Source: Methyloligella sp. | GTDB lineage: Bacteria; Pseudomonadota; Alphaproteobacteria; Rhizobiales; HXMU1428-3 | DNA length: 64,000 bases | Direction of reading: 5' to 3' | Assembly: GCA_021604645.1 (NCBI GenBank) | Contig: BQJJ01000009.1 | Coordinates: 1-64,000, forward strand | In this document: positions 8,908 through 18,819 of the stretch, piece by piece | Position numbering within the stretch: the stretch's first letter is position 1 | How the letters are laid out: each line of letters starts with the position of its first letter | Made by a program: the position numbers and the translations under genes | Notes under the pieces: generated by a model | The model's database searches: none | Told to the model about the DNA's origin: nothing | What the model saw: the letters and a program-made list of their open reading frames with translations, nothing else

Positions 8908-9873
8908 ATGTCAGAACCATTAAATCAAAGCCTAGTTTGGGATGTGTTGCGTGTAACGGAAGTTGCTGCAATTGAGGCTGCAAAATTACGCGGACGCGGT
9001 GATGAAATGGCGGCAGATAAAGCCGCAGTTGACGCAATGCGCAGCGAATTAAATGGTCTGGACATAGATGGCCGTGTCGTCATCGGTGAAGGTGAGCGTG
9101 ATGAAGCGCCAATGCTTTTCATCGGTGAAGAAATAGGCACCAAGAAAGGCCCAAAAGTCGACATCGCAGTTGACCCATTGGAAGGCACAACGCTCTGCGC
9201 GAAATCAATGCCAAATTCTCTTGCAGTTCTAGCAATGGCTGAAGGCGGAAGCTTGCTTCACGCGCCAGATATCTACATGGAAAAAATAGCCATTGGTCCA
9301 GGCTTTGAGCCAGGCTTGGTTAGCTTGGAGCAATCTCCAACAGAAAACGTGAAAGCATTAGCAAACGCCAAGAATGTATCTGTGAATGATTTAACTGTTT
9401 GTATCCTTGATCGCTCTCGTCATGGGAAACTAATTGAAGAAGTCAGAGAAGCGGGCGCAGCTGTTAAATTAATCGGTGATGGTGACATAGCTGGTGTCAT
9501 CCAAACAACTGACTCTGCTGAAACAGGCATTGATATGTATATGGGCGTTGGTGGTGCTCCTGAAGGTGTGCTAGCAGCATCAGCCCTTCGCTCAATTGGC
9601 GGACAAATGGAAGGCCGTTTAACGCCGTTACATGAAAGCCATTATGAACGCGCTGCGAAAGTTGGCATTGAAGATCTATCAAAAATCTATTCTATTGCTG
9701 ACATGGTTAAAGGTGATGTGATCTTTGCCGCAACCGGCGTGACAACTGGCCAAATGCTAGATGGTGTACGCCGCGATGGTGACATGATTGAAACAGAAAC
9801 ATTGATCATGCATGTAAGTACCGGATCTGTGCGCTGGGTGAAAACACAAAAACAAGTGAACATTGAAGCTTAA
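8908..9873 (+). CDS. glpX: Class II fructose-1,6-bisphosphatase
   Basis: Gluconeogenic phosphatase that turns fructose-1,6-bisphosphate into fructose-6-phosphate. GlpX-type metal/phosphate motifs are visible: VVIGEGERDEAPML (about 58-71), DPLEGTT (about 90-96), DGDIAGVI and GVGGAPEGVLAA. The length of 321 residues is standard. It follows hom after 124 bp and is closed by a terminator at 9907-9942. Confidence 0.95.
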   Translation: MSEPLNQSLVWDVLRVTEVAAIEAAKLRGRGDEMAADKAAVDAMRSELNGLDIDGRVVIGEGERDEAPMLFIGEEIGTKKGPKVDIAVDPLEGTTLCAKSMPNSLAVLAMAEGGSLLHAPDIYMEKIAIGPGFEPGLVSLEQSPTENVKALANAKNVSVNDLTVCILDRSRHGKLIEEVREAGAAVKLIGDGDIAGVIQTTDSAETGIDMYMGVGGAPEGVLAASALRSIGGQMEGRLTPLHESHYERAAKVGIEDLSKIYSIADMVKGDVIFAATGVTTGQMLDGVRRDGDMIETETLIMHVSTGSVRWVKTQKQVNIEA

Positions 9874-9906
9874 AGCCGGTAAACTAGCTAGCTAGTTAAT
9901 TCAATT

Positions 9907-9942
9907 AAAAGAGCGTTCTTAGCCAACTAAGAGCGCTCTTTT
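9907..9942 (+). terminator. Terminator after glpX
   Basis: Near-perfect inverted repeat AAAAGAGCGTTCTTAG / CTAAGAGCGCTCTTTT around a CCAA loop, with one G-T pair. It ends in four T residues and, by symmetry, could work in both directions. Confidence 0.88.
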
Positions 9943-10098
9943 AGTATCTAGAGACAATGAACACAGCAAAAGAGTTATAAACACTCTATTTCACTCCCCT
10001 ATTGCCCTCTCTATCGAATAAGCTATGCTCAGTAACGAGCCCTGAGGCACCTGTACTCATAACAATTTACAATGAGTTTAGTAGTGTGCTTACTACAT

Positions 10099-10249
10099 GA
10101 AGAAGGAGCATTGCCCGTTTGAGGGCAATGGGACATGGCGAAGCGCCAGCACAGCCCGACGCAAGCGCCGCACAATGCGGTTGCTAGTGGGCAACTTGAA
10201 GCACATCAAAAATGTAGGCATTCAGGCTTTGCCTGAATTTGCCGTGAGG
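10099..10249 (+). repeat. Structured dispersed repeat, family 1, copy C (recJ leader)
   Basis: It has the same frame as copies A and B: GAAGAAGGAG, a perfect first hairpin CATTGCCC/GGGCAATG (10109-10116/10123-10130), GGACATG, then TGGCG-AAG-CGCCA. A last hairpin ATTCAGGC/GCCTGAAT (10220-10227/10231-10238) is followed by GCCGTGAGG. The central GATCAGC hairpin of A and B is replaced by a family 2 hairpin. The final GAGG sits 7 bp before the recJ ATG and probably serves as its ribosome binding site, so this copy is most likely transcribed as the recJ 5' leader. Confidence 0.7.
10176..10203 (+). repeat. Short hairpin motif, family 2, copy 2 (inside the recJ leader)
   Basis: TGC outer stem with GCA, inner stem GTTGC/GCAAC, apical TAGTGG and 3' TTGAA. 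It is embedded in family 1 copy C. Confidence 0.6.
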
Positions 10250-10256
10250 TTAAAAA

Positions 10257-12089
10257 ATGACCAAAGCATTAGCTGAAAATTTAGATGAGACCGGCTTTCT
10301 AGGCATTACCAAATCAGCCAAGGGTTTAATTTGGCGTGAGCGCCTTGATGAAGCTGGGCGCAATCAGGGGCTTGCGTTATCGCAAATTGCCGGTATTCCA
10401 GAAATACTAGGCCGTGTTTTGGCAGCCAGAGGCGCCACAATCGATAGTGTTGAAAATTGGTTGAACCCGTCTTTGAAAGAATTCATGCCTGATCCATATA
10501 CCATGCAGCATGTGGAAGTAGGGGCCAATCGCTTAGCCGAAGCAATTAAGAAAAAACAAAAGGTAGCGATCTTTGGTGACTATGACGTGGATGGCGCAGT
10601 CTCCAGTGCGTTGATGAAACTGTTCCTCAATACTCATGGTCTAGTCGATCCACAAATCTATATCCCTGACCGTATCTTTGAAGGTTATGGCCCAAACCCA
10701 GATGCCATTAACAGTCTGGTTGATAATGGGGCTGAGTTAATCGTCACGGTTGACTGTGGCACAGTTAGTCATGAAGCTTTAGCAGAAGCGACAAAACGAA
10801 ATATCGATGTGATTGTCGTCGACCATCACCTAGCCGGAGAAACCTTGCCGGATGTGACAGCCGTGATCAATCCAAATAGGCAAGATGATTTGTCAGATCT
10901 CGGTCATCTATGTGCCGGCGGCGTTGTCTTCATGCTGCTTGTCGCCACGAAGAGAGTGCTGTCACAAAAGGAATTTTATAAAAATGAGGGACTAAGTCCC
11001 CCTGATTTGATGTCCTATCTTGATCTTGTTGCCCTTTCAACCATTTGCGATGTCGTGCCCCTCAAAGGCTTGAACAGAGCGTTCGTGGCAAAAGGCCTGC
11101 AAGTTATGCACAAACGCCATAATGTTGGCCTCAGAGCTTTAGGAGACGCTGCAGGCCTAACCACGGCGCCAACTCCCTATCATCTTGGGTTTTTGCTAGG
11201 GCCTCGCATCAATGCCGGCGGGCGGATTGGCTCGTCAGAGCTCGGCGCAAAGCTATTATCTGAGCAAGATGATATTGAGGCAGACCGTATCGCCGCTTTG
11301 CTCAACAAGTTGAACGATGAACGCAAAGAAATGGAAAAGGTTACTTTAGAGGAAGCTACAACAAGAGTAGGGGATCTCATTGATGAGAGCCCGGAAATGC
11401 CGATTATTTTCATCGGCTCTAAAGACTGGCACAAAGGTCTGGTTGGCTTGGTGGCAAGTCGCTTAACAGAAAAGTTTCGCAGGCCCTCTTGTGTCTTAAG
11501 CATGGATGAAAAGTCAAAAACAGCGACAGGCTCGCTGCGCTCAATTTCAAGCGTGGATATTGGCCGCGTTGTCCAAAAAGCCAAAGATGACGGCATGATC
11601 TTAAAAGGCGGCGGCCATGCCATGGCAGCAGGCCTCACCTTGGAAACTGACAGATTGGCAGAAGTTGAAGCTTATTTCGCAGAACAACTCGGCAATGCAG
11701 TGACGACTGAACGCGCTAAGATGGGCCTAGATATAGACGGCGCCCTGACAGCCAATGGGGTTTCCCCTAATTTTATGGATCAATTAGAGCGAGCAGGCCC
11801 CTTTGGCGCGGGAAATCCAACGCCGCGCTTTGTGTTGCCCTCTCATCGAGTGAAGTTTTCCAAGGTGGTTGGTGACAATCACGTCAAATGCACATTGGAA
11901 GCAAGTGACCAATCCAGGATCAACGCCATTGCATTTCGTGTGGCAAACACAGAATTAGGTGAGTTGTTGCTTGACCGCACTGGAGAACCATTGCATATAG
12001 TGGGGCAGTTGCGACGCAACAGTTGGAATGGCCGTGAAACCATTGAATTAACAATTGAGGATGCGGCAAAGCCTGTAAAATCGTTTTAA
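10257..12089 (+). CDS. recJ: Single-stranded-DNA-specific exonuclease RecJ
   Basis: 5'-3' ssDNA exonuclease of the DHH family used in recombination and mismatch repair. Motifs visible in order are AIFGDYDVDGAVSSALM (about 104-120), VTVDCGT (about 163-169), VDHHLAGETLP (DHH, about 187-197) and GPRINAGGRIGSS. The DHHA1-type motif KGGGHAMAAGLTLE (about 450) comes next, then a C-terminal OB-like region (GPFGAGNPTPRF). The 610 residues are of normal size. The 5' leader is the folded repeat at 10099-10249. Confidence 0.95.
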   Translation: MTKALAENLDETGFLGITKSAKGLIWRERLDEAGRNQGLALSQIAGIPEILGRVLAARGATIDSVENWLNPSLKEFMPDPYTMQHVEVGANRLAEAIKKKQKVAIFGDYDVDGAVSSALMKLFLNTHGLVDPQIYIPDRIFEGYGPNPDAINSLVDNGAELIVTVDCGTVSHEALAEATKRNIDVIVVDHHLAGETLPDVTAVINPNRQDDLSDLGHLCAGGVVFMLLVATKRVLSQKEFYKNEGLSPPDLMSYLDLVALSTICDVVPLKGLNRAFVAKGLQVMHKRHNVGLRALGDAAGLTTAPTPYHLGFLLGPRINAGGRIGSSELGAKLLSEQDDIEADRIAALLNKLNDERKEMEKVTLEEATTRVGDLIDESPEMPIIFIGSKDWHKGLVGLVASRLTEKFRRPSCVLSMDEKSKTATGSLRSISSVDIGRVVQKAKDDGMILKGGGHAMAAGLTLETDRLAEVEAYFAEQLGNAVTTERAKMGLDIDGALTANGVSPNFMDQLERAGPFGAGNPTPRFVLPSHRVKFSKVVGDNHVKCTLEASDQSRINAIAFRVANTELGELLLDRTGEPLHIVGQLRRNSWNGRETIELTIEDAAKPVKSF

Positions 12090-12242
12090 AATTTATAGTT
12101 TTGCAATTTACACTTTTACAGAGTGTGAAACACAAAATACAGAGTGTAAAACTCAAAAAAATCATAAAAAAATGATGTTTTTGTAAAACAAAGCTTGCAA
12201 TGAGGGTAAAACTTTTTTATAGCAGTTTCTTCAGAGCTTTAA
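12090..12242. other. Short tandem repeat between recJ and tRNA-Glu
   Basis: The unit ACAGAGTGT followed by (A/G)AAA occurs twice in tandem (around 12118-12150) in AT-rich sequence. No gene or clear terminator is visible. Confidence 0.4.
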
Positions 12243-12317
12243 GCCCCCTTCGTCTAGTGGTTAGGACGCAAGATTTTCATTCTTGAAACAGGAGTTCGAT
12301 TCTCCTAGGGGGTGCCA
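12243..12317 (+). tRNA. tRNA-Glu (TTC)
   Basis: 75-nt cloverleaf with encoded CCA. Acceptor arm GCCCCCT pairs with AGGGGGT (G-T at the first pair). Anticodon stem CAAGA/TCTTG encloses loop TTTTCAT with anticodon TTC. The T-arm GTTCGATTC is present. Confidence 0.95.
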
Positions 12318-12389
12318 CTTTTTAAAAAGAGTGGTGCCAATTATAAAAGCTGTTGATCAGCTCTTCCCAAAGATTATAAGTTTGTAATT

Positions 12390-12872
12390 TTACTCTTTTG
12401 GTAGAAATGGCCGTAAAGTTTCGGCATGTTCAGGAAAGAGTTCAAGGATCTCACGCTCTTTCGCTATTTCCCAATCACGGTAATCAAATCCAGGGCTAAC
12501 AGCTTCTCCAACCAAACCATAGTCTTCAGAGAGCAATTCACTGGCTTTCCAGTATCCGCCAGGAACAGTTAGTTGGCGTTCATGGTTATCTCCCAAAAGT
12601 GTTTCATTCAACTCTCCATCAGGTGAAACTGTGATATAGCGCAACAAGCCTCCACCTTCATAAAAGTGAATAATAGGCGATTTATTCCGGTGAAGAAGAC
12701 CATGTGGTTTTTCCACGTCAAGCATATAGTGGATGGTTGTAAGAAGAGAACGCTTACCCCCCTCTCTGTCTGGACAGTCAATTTCTTCGGGTGAGCGAAA
12801 CGTCTCTTTAAACCATCCCCCCTCCTCATGACGGATGAGACCGAGTTTTGAGATGATATCCTGACGACCCAT
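12390..12872 (-). CDS. Cupin, DUF985 family protein
   Basis: A 160-residue single-domain cupin of the DUF985 (cupin_5) type. Family features seen: LGLIRHEEGGWFKETFRS at the N-terminus, TTIHYML, HGLLHRNKSPIIHFYEGG, QLTVPGGYWKASEL and the C-terminal VSPGFDYRDWEIAKREELL-like segment. These proteins have an RmlC-like barrel. The physiological role is unknown. It stands alone on the minus strand between tRNA-Glu and the AEC transporter. Confidence 0.85.
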   Translation of the reverse strand: MGRQDIISKLGLIRHEEGGWFKETFRSPEEIDCPDREGGKRSLLTTIHYMLDVEKPHGLLHRNKSPIIHFYEGGGLLRYITVSPDGELNETLLGDNHERQLTVPGGYWKASELLSEDYGLVGEAVSPGFDYRDWEIAKEREILELFPEHAETLRPFLPKE

Positions 12873-13124
12873 TTTAAATTCCTTAAATCTTGCATTAGGC
12901 TAGTTTGAAACACATTCACCTTATTGAATCTATTTCACGAGTGAAACACTAAAAAGCCTTTACACTCGAAAACCCATGCGTATAAATAAAAACTATACTA
13001 AAGGCTAGGAAGCCATAGTTTTAATCGGGTCTTCAAGTTTGCATCCGATTTTTCAAATCAAAGAATTTCAGTCACATAAAGAAGCTTTAAAAAACAAGAA
13101 GAATGAACAAGGCGTAAGAGTGAT

Positions 13125-14090
13125 ATGGCAGGTCTTTTAAATAACATCGTTCCCTTCTTTGGTTTGATTATTTTAGGCTACATTGGTGGAAAAATTTTCA
13201 GGCATGAAGAAAACAGCCTGTTATGGCTCAACCGGTTCATTATTTATGCCGCTCTGCCACCATTAATTTTTCAAATCATCAGAAAAGCGCCGCCAGAAGG
13301 GTTGCTGAATTTACCCTTCTTTATGGGGACCACTTTAAGTACATTTATAATCTTCGCCTTGACCGCATTCACAATGCGTTGGCTGTATCAAGCATCTCTA
13401 ACCAAAATGGGTATTCAGGGTGCTGCCGCGAGTTATGGTAATATCGGTTATATCGGACTACCGCTTTGTCTTGGGATATTTGGGAAAGACGCGGCCATTC
13501 CTGCCATTCTGGTTTTTTGTTTTGATAATACGCTACAATTTGTACTTGTTCCCTTGTTTAACGCCTTAGATAATGAAGGCCCTGTGAAAGTTCGTGAATT
13601 GGTGAAAAAGATCTTTCTGAAGGTGTTTTTGCATCCGTTTCTTTTGGCCACTATGGCCGGCATACTTTTTTTAAGCGGCGATATTCCAATGCCAGTCCCC
13701 TTAGATAAATTACTAACAATGTTAGAGCGAGCAGCCGGCCCATGTGCTTTATTTGCGCTGGGCGTAACGGTGGCTCAGCAGCCAGCTCTAAGATTCAAGA
13801 TGGAATTCTCAATTATTATTCTTGCGAAAGTGGTCATCCATCCAATCTTGACCTTCCTTATTCTGAGTTACATAGGGGGATTCGATAAAACCTGGATGGG
13901 AGTGGCAGTTTTGATGGCGGCACTGCCAACAGCATCAAATGTGTTTGTTATGGCGTCGGATTACAAAACATATGTAGATGGGACATCAAATAGCATTTTG
14001 ATCAGTACGGTTATTTCATTTGTTACAATTTCAGCACTACTGCTATTATTCCAACAAGACCTCATTCCCTTAAATCTATTTGCCAAATAG
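13125..14090 (+). CDS. AEC (auxin efflux carrier) family transporter
   Basis: Inner-membrane protein of 321 residues with about ten hydrophobic segments, typical of bacterial AEC permeases (MdcF/YwkB type). The characteristic SYGNIGYIGLPL phrase lies at about residues 104-115, and a second half carries LAKVVIHPILTFLIL and AALPTASNVFVMA. It probably exports or exchanges a small organic acid. Substrate unknown. It stands as a single gene. Confidence 0.88.
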   Translation: MAGLLNNIVPFFGLIILGYIGGKIFRHEENSLLWLNRFIIYAALPPLIFQIIRKAPPEGLLNLPFFMGTTLSTFIIFALTAFTMRWLYQASLTKMGIQGAAASYGNIGYIGLPLCLGIFGKDAAIPAILVFCFDNTLQFVLVPLFNALDNEGPVKVRELVKKIFLKVFLHPFLLATMAGILFLSGDIPMPVPLDKLLTMLERAAGPCALFALGVTVAQQPALRFKMEFSIIILAKVVIHPILTFLILSYIGGFDKTWMGVAVLMAALPTASNVFVMASDYKTYVDGTSNSILISTVISFVTISALLLLFQQDLIPLNLFAK

Positions 14091-14323
14091 TTAGAGTAAA
14101 ACAGTTTTTATCCTTTGAGAGCTTCGTAACAACTTAAACTAGACTGTAAGAGCACTCGCTTTTAAAGCAGAGAAACTCATGTAAAGATAAAAAAATATGA
14201 TGGGATTGTGAACACAGTTTTCGTTCTCAAACTTGACCTATAGTCTCTAATATGGCACCAACTGAAAGCAATAAACCAAAACAAGTTACGGGTTTTATTA
14301 AAAATAATAGAGGGTGCCAATAA

Positions 14324-15322
14324 ATGTCTGATCAAGTCCAGCAGCTGGCAAAGCATTGTCTAAACTATAGAGAGTCAAATTCAGCACGGGCTAATTTTCA
14401 GCTTGTCACCACCGTAACTTTATTCATCGGTTCTTGTTTGGCCATGTATCATAGTCTCGTCCATGTAGGCTTTTGGCTAACTCTTCTACTTGCGGTGCCA
14501 ACAGCCGGTTTAGTATTGCGTCTGTTTATTATTCAACATGATTGTGGTCATGGTTCGTTTTATAATAATAACAGTGCCAATGATTGGGTCGGCCGCTGTC
14601 TATCTGTTTTTACCATCACACCATATGCTTATTGGCGCCGTCTCCATGCGCTTCATCACGCAGGATCTGCCAATTTAGATAAACGTGGTTATGGTGACAT
14701 TGATACACTGACAGTCAAAGAATATAATGAACTGTCAAAATTAAAACGCCTTGGCTACCGGATCTATCGCAACCCATTTTTCCTTATGCTAGTAGGTGGC
14801 CCCGTTCATTTTGCCATTTTACAAAGATGGCCACTGTCATTTTCAAAACCATCATTACAAATGTGGGGCAGTGTTATGGGGTTAAACCTTTCTATGGCAG
14901 TCTTTTATGGGGCTATAATTTGGTATATTGGTTGGCTACCGTTCTTAATGTTAGCGATACCTGTAGCATTGATCGCCAGCTCCATCGGAGTTTGGTTATT
15001 CTATATCCAGCATCAATTTGAAGACACACACTGGGAAACAAGCCAGCACTGGGATCGCAAGACAGCAGCGCTTTATGGCAGCTCTTATTATGCGTTACCT
15101 AAAATTCTGCAATGGTTCACGGGGAATATAGGCATTCATCACGTTCATCATTTATGCAGCGCAATACCGAATTACCGCCTGCAGGAATGTGTTGATGATG
15201 AACCTGAGTTGAAAAAGATAAATTATCTGACCATTCGTCAAAGCTTAAAATATGCGAACCTCTCTTTATGGGATGAAGAATTAAAGAAACTCGTTCCCTT
15301 CAAAGCTGTAGCCTCAGCATAA
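14324..15322 (+). CDS. Membrane fatty acid desaturase
   Basis: Di-iron integral-membrane desaturase of 332 residues. The three histidine boxes are visible: HDCGHGSF (about 66-73), HALHHAGS (about 109-116) and IHHVHHL (about 271-277). Membrane segments flank the first box and lie at about 180-225. A fifth-box type IQHQFEDTHW near 228 is also typical. It likely introduces a double bond into membrane acyl chains and so adjusts fluidity. The GAGGGTGCC ribosome binding region supports the ATG at 14324. Confidence 0.9.
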   Translation: MSDQVQQLAKHCLNYRESNSARANFQLVTTVTLFIGSCLAMYHSLVHVGFWLTLLLAVPTAGLVLRLFIIQHDCGHGSFYNNNSANDWVGRCLSVFTITPYAYWRRLHALHHAGSANLDKRGYGDIDTLTVKEYNELSKLKRLGYRIYRNPFFLMLVGGPVHFAILQRWPLSFSKPSLQMWGSVMGLNLSMAVFYGAIIWYIGWLPFLMLAIPVALIASSIGVWLFYIQHQFEDTHWETSQHWDRKTAALYGSSYYALPKILQWFTGNIGIHHVHHLCSAIPNYRLQECVDDEPELKKINYLTIRQSLKYANLSLWDEELKKLVPFKAVASA

Positions 15323-15498
15323 TTGTTGAAAGCATATTAAGTAAAAATGTTAGCCTAAGGGGAAAATGAGGTATCTCTAATCCCCTAAGATGAAAATTTC
15401 CAGACTGAATATGCAAATTCCAAAAAATGAAACAGGCCTGTTAGATATCGCAACGAACAACGATTTCTAATACTGATCTGAGAGTATCAAAACCAATA

Positions 15499-16344
15499 AT
15501 GCTGAAATCAGCGATAATCATGGTTTTAGGAATGCTGTGCATTCCACTAGGAGATGCAGCTGGAAAGTTGCTAAGCAATTTCTATGCGACTGAGCCATAT
15601 TTCATCGCATGGAGCAGGTTCTTATTAGGGGCCAGCCTTCTCTTAATTGTAATGGCCGGCAAAAACCTCAATTTACAATTGTTACTTGATTGGCGTATCT
15701 GGTTGCGTGGAAGCTTTGTAACAGGTGGCATACTTTCAATTTTAACGGCGCTGTCAACAGAACCGATTTCAAATGTATTTGCCGCCTTTTTCATTGGTCC
15801 AATCGTTTCATATTTTGGCTCAGCTCTTTTCCTTGGAGAAGCCATCAATAAAAGCCGAACACTCTTATTATTCATTGGTTTCTGCGGTGTATTAATGGTT
15901 GTGAAACCAGCAGCGAATTTATCAGCTGGAATTGGCTTCGCTTTTTTAGCCGGCCTTTTTTATGGGTGCTTCTTAATATCAAGCAAGTGGCTGGCTGGAC
16001 AAGCAAGCTCAAAACAACTTCTCTTATCTCAGTTACTAGTCGGCAGCCTGCTACTCACGCCTGTTGGTATGCAATCAATCCCAGAATTTAGCTTAGATAT
16101 TGCTCTCCTAGTTCTTTTAAGTGCGGTAGCATCGGCTGTTGGTAATTTATTATTGATCATTGCCAATCAAAGAGAAGATGCCAGCAAACTTGCTCCTTTG
16201 ATTTATACCCAGCTCTTGGCCGCAACTGCATATGGCATTTTTATATTTAATACCTATCCCGATAAATGGAGTTTGCTGGGGCTATTCATCATATGTATCT
16301 CAGGCTTTGCAGCTTTTTTTATTACGAAAAAAACAAGCAAATAG
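15499..16344 (+). CDS. DMT superfamily (EamA) permease
   Basis: 281-residue inner-membrane protein with about ten transmembrane segments and two EamA repeats. The first ends with a paired GFCGVLMVVKP motif (about 133-143), typical of RhaT/EamA exporters. The substrate is unknown. It follows the desaturase by about 175 bp without an obvious shared signal. Confidence 0.87.
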   Translation: MLKSAIIMVLGMLCIPLGDAAGKLLSNFYATEPYFIAWSRFLLGASLLLIVMAGKNLNLQLLLDWRIWLRGSFVTGGILSILTALSTEPISNVFAAFFIGPIVSYFGSALFLGEAINKSRTLLLFIGFCGVLMVVKPAANLSAGIGFAFLAGLFYGCFLISSKWLAGQASSKQLLLSQLLVGSLLLTPVGMQSIPEFSLDIALLVLLSAVASAVGNLLLIIANQREDASKLAPLIYTQLLAATAYGIFIFNTYPDKWSLLGLFIICISGFAAFFITKKTSK

Positions 16345-16600
16345 ATCCACATTACCTCTCTCAATTTGTCTTTAAAGGCCAACGCATTCCACACGCCAAT
16401 ACTAAGCGGTACCAAGAGGGTGCCTAAAATTTAAGCAAAAACAGGGGCTTAAAAACTCAGAATTGTGTTTTTTAGTACTTTTAGGTAGGGGGTATGGCAA
16501 CGCAACATTAACCGTTCACGGATTACCTTCAGAGTTGAGAGGGATAATTTGATTCTGCCATCAGAGCATAATCAACGTCGAAAGACAGTGGGGAAATTAA
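16345..16600. other. Intergenic region before the chemoreceptor gene
   Basis: 256 bp with no open frame. The only notable features are a G-rich run near 16486 and a GTGGGGA just before the ATG. No terminator or operator was recognised. Confidence 0.4.
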
Positions 16601-18742
16601 ATGTTTAGTGCAATGAATAAAATCCGTTTGGCAACCAAACTACCGGTTGTCATTACTGGGGCAGCTTTTGTTATGGCTATCGTGATTGGTAGCATCAGCT
16701 ACTTCACAGCAAAACAAATGACTTATAATTTAATCGAGAAAAACTTTGCAGCAGTGCTTGAAGCAAAAACAGATGAGCTGAAAAATTATTTAGCAACGAT
16801 TGAAGAAGATCTAAAGGTTGAAGCGACATCAAAAGAAACAATTAGCGCATTAAAAGCATTCGATGCGGCTTGGCAGACGGTAGAGGGGGATAAAACAAAG
16901 ACTTTACAAGAAACATATATCGAAAAAAACCCGCATCCTCTAGGTCAAAAAGAAAAACTCATTTCTGCCAACGATGGAACGGCTTATGATGCAATACATA
17001 AACTCCATCATGGGAAATTTCGTAACTTACTGGAAAGTCGTGGATATTACGATATCTTCCTGATTAATAAAAAAGGGGATTTAGTCTACTCAGTTTTCAA
17101 AGAACTTGATTATGCGACCAATCTGAACAACGGGAAATATAAAAATTCAGACTTAGGAAACGCATATCGTGCAGCAATGAAAGGCTCCGAAATTAGTTTC
17201 TTTGATTTCAAACCATATGCTCCGTCGCATGGAGCCCCCGCAAGTTTTATGTCTATCCCAATCATAGATAATGGCACCACAATCGGGGCGCTAGTTTTTC
17301 AAATGCCGATTGATCGGATCAACAAAGTCATGGCTAAAAGCACAGGTTTAGGTAAATCTGGTGAAGCAGTGATTGTTGGGTCTGATTTTCTACTGCGCAA
17401 TGATTCAAAATTCTCTAAAGAAAATGACATTTTGAAAACACGTGTCGATAACGAGGCAATAAGAAAAGCACTAGCAGGCAAAGAAGGCATAGCCCAGTCA
17501 GATTCTTATAGAAATACCAATATGGAAATTGTGGCAGAGCCTTTCAAATATCGGGGCACATCATGGGCTGTGATGGCTGTAGAAGCTGTAGATGAAGTTG
17601 AGGTGCCAATTGTCGCGATGAGGAATGAAATTATCCTAATCTCAGTTATCTTGATGGCGATAATGGCTCTTGTTGGTTACTTCGTTTCAAAATCTATAAC
17701 CACACCGATTGCCGAAATATTAAAAGATATGGAAAGTCTGGCTAGTGGTAATAATGACATAGAAATCTCAGGTACCAACAGAGCAGATGAAATTGGTGAC
17801 ATTGCCAAAACGGTCTTAACTTTCAAGGAAAACGCAATTGAACGTGAGCGTTTACAAAAAGACAATGCTTTAAAAGAAGAAAAACAACGTTCTCGCCAAG
17901 GTGTGATTGAGCAGCATATTGAACAATTTCAAAGTGAAGTTGTTCAATCGCTTATTACTGTTTCGCAAAATTCGGAGCAAATGCAATCATGTGCCAACAC
18001 AATGCGAGAAAGCTCAAATGAAAGCGCTGAACAAACCAGAATTATGGGCTCTTCAACTGAAGAAGCACTTGAGTATGTAAGCGCAGCCTCTTCAGCTGGT
18101 GAAGAAATGAATTCAGCCATTGGTGAAATTGAGCATCAGGTGGTAAAAACCAAAGAGCTAGTAAATGTTGCAACAGATGAAGCCAGACAAACAGACGAAA
18201 AAGTTTCAAGTCTCACACATGCAGCTGAGAAAATTGGTGAGATTATAACCATCATTCAAGAAATTGCTGAGCAAACCAATTTACTGGCCCTCAATGCCAC
18301 AATTGAAGCAGCAAGAGCAGGCGATGCTGGTAAAGGGTTTGCTGTTGTGGCAGCCGAGGTTAAAGGGCTTGCCACACAAACGGCAAAAGCGACTGAAGAA
18401 ATCTCAACACAAATTGCAAATATCCAAACAGAGACCTCTGGTTCTGTAGCTGCTATTAAATCTGTTGCTAACAAAATTTCTGAAATCAACGAGTTTACGT
18501 CAGCTATTGCAACGGCAATAGAAGAACAAGGAGCAGCGACTACAGAAATCTCTCGCAATGTGCTCTCAACAGCAGATAAGACAAGAGATGTCACTGAGAA
18601 CTTAAAAGTGGTGACAGAGTCTGTAAAAAACACAGAAGAATCTGCAAATGAAGTTTTAAGCTCATCACAATCAGTAAAATCAGAGGCGGATAGTCTCAAA
18701 GGTATTATTGATGGCTTCTTAGAAAAAGTACGAGCTGCATAA
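16601..18742 (+). CDS. Methyl-accepting chemotaxis protein with a large periplasmic sensor domain
   Basis: Transmembrane chemoreceptor, 713 residues. TM1 lies at about 17-37 ([20 protein letters not shown]). A periplasmic region of about 310 residues resembling a dCache sensor follows ([31 protein letters not shown]). TM2 is at about 345-368 and a HAMP domain at about 369-420. The cytoplasmic signalling hairpin contains [30 protein letters not shown] (about 555-585). No C-terminal CheR pentapeptide is visible. It signals to CheA/CheW. No other che genes occur in the window. Confidence 0.92.
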   Translation: MFSAMNKIRLATKLPVVITGAAFVMAIVIGSISYFTAKQMTYNLIEKNFAAVLEAKTDELKNYLATIEEDLKVEATSKETISALKAFDAAWQTVEGDKTKTLQETYIEKNPHPLGQKEKLISANDGTAYDAIHKLHHGKFRNLLESRGYYDIFLINKKGDLVYSVFKELDYATNLNNGKYKNSDLGNAYRAAMKGSEISFFDFKPYAPSHGAPASFMSIPIIDNGTTIGALVFQMPIDRINKVMAKSTGLGKSGEAVIVGSDFLLRNDSKFSKENDILKTRVDNEAIRKALAGKEGIAQSDSYRNTNMEIVAEPFKYRGTSWAVMAVEAVDEVEVPIVAMRNEIILISVILMAIMALVGYFVSKSITTPIAEILKDMESLASGNNDIEISGTNRADEIGDIAKTVLTFKENAIERERLQKDNALKEEKQRSRQGVIEQHIEQFQSEVVQSLITVSQNSEQMQSCANTMRESSNESAEQTRIMGSSTEEALEYVSAASSAGEEMNSAIGEIEHQVVKTKELVNVATDEARQTDEKVSSLTHAAEKIGEIITIIQEIAEQTNLLALNATIEAARAGDAGKGFAVVAAEVKGLATQTAKATEEISTQIANIQTETSGSVAAIKSVANKISEINEFTSAIATAIEEQGAATTEISRNVLSTADKTRDVTENLKVVTESVKNTEESANEVLSSSQSVKSEADSLKGIIDGFLEKVRAA

Positions 18743-18770
18743 ACTCAACCAGTGATAATTATAAATATAA

Positions 18771-18808
18771 ATAAAGCCTCTTAATTTATTTAAGAGGCTT
18801 TATTGTTT
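18771..18808. terminator. Bidirectional terminator
   Basis: Perfect inverted repeat ATAAAGCCTCTTAA / TTAAGAGGCTTTAT (18771-18784 / 18790-18803) with A-rich and T-rich flanks, between the convergent chemoreceptor and glyoxalase genes. Confidence 0.9.
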
Positions 18809-18819
18809 TAACTAACAAC

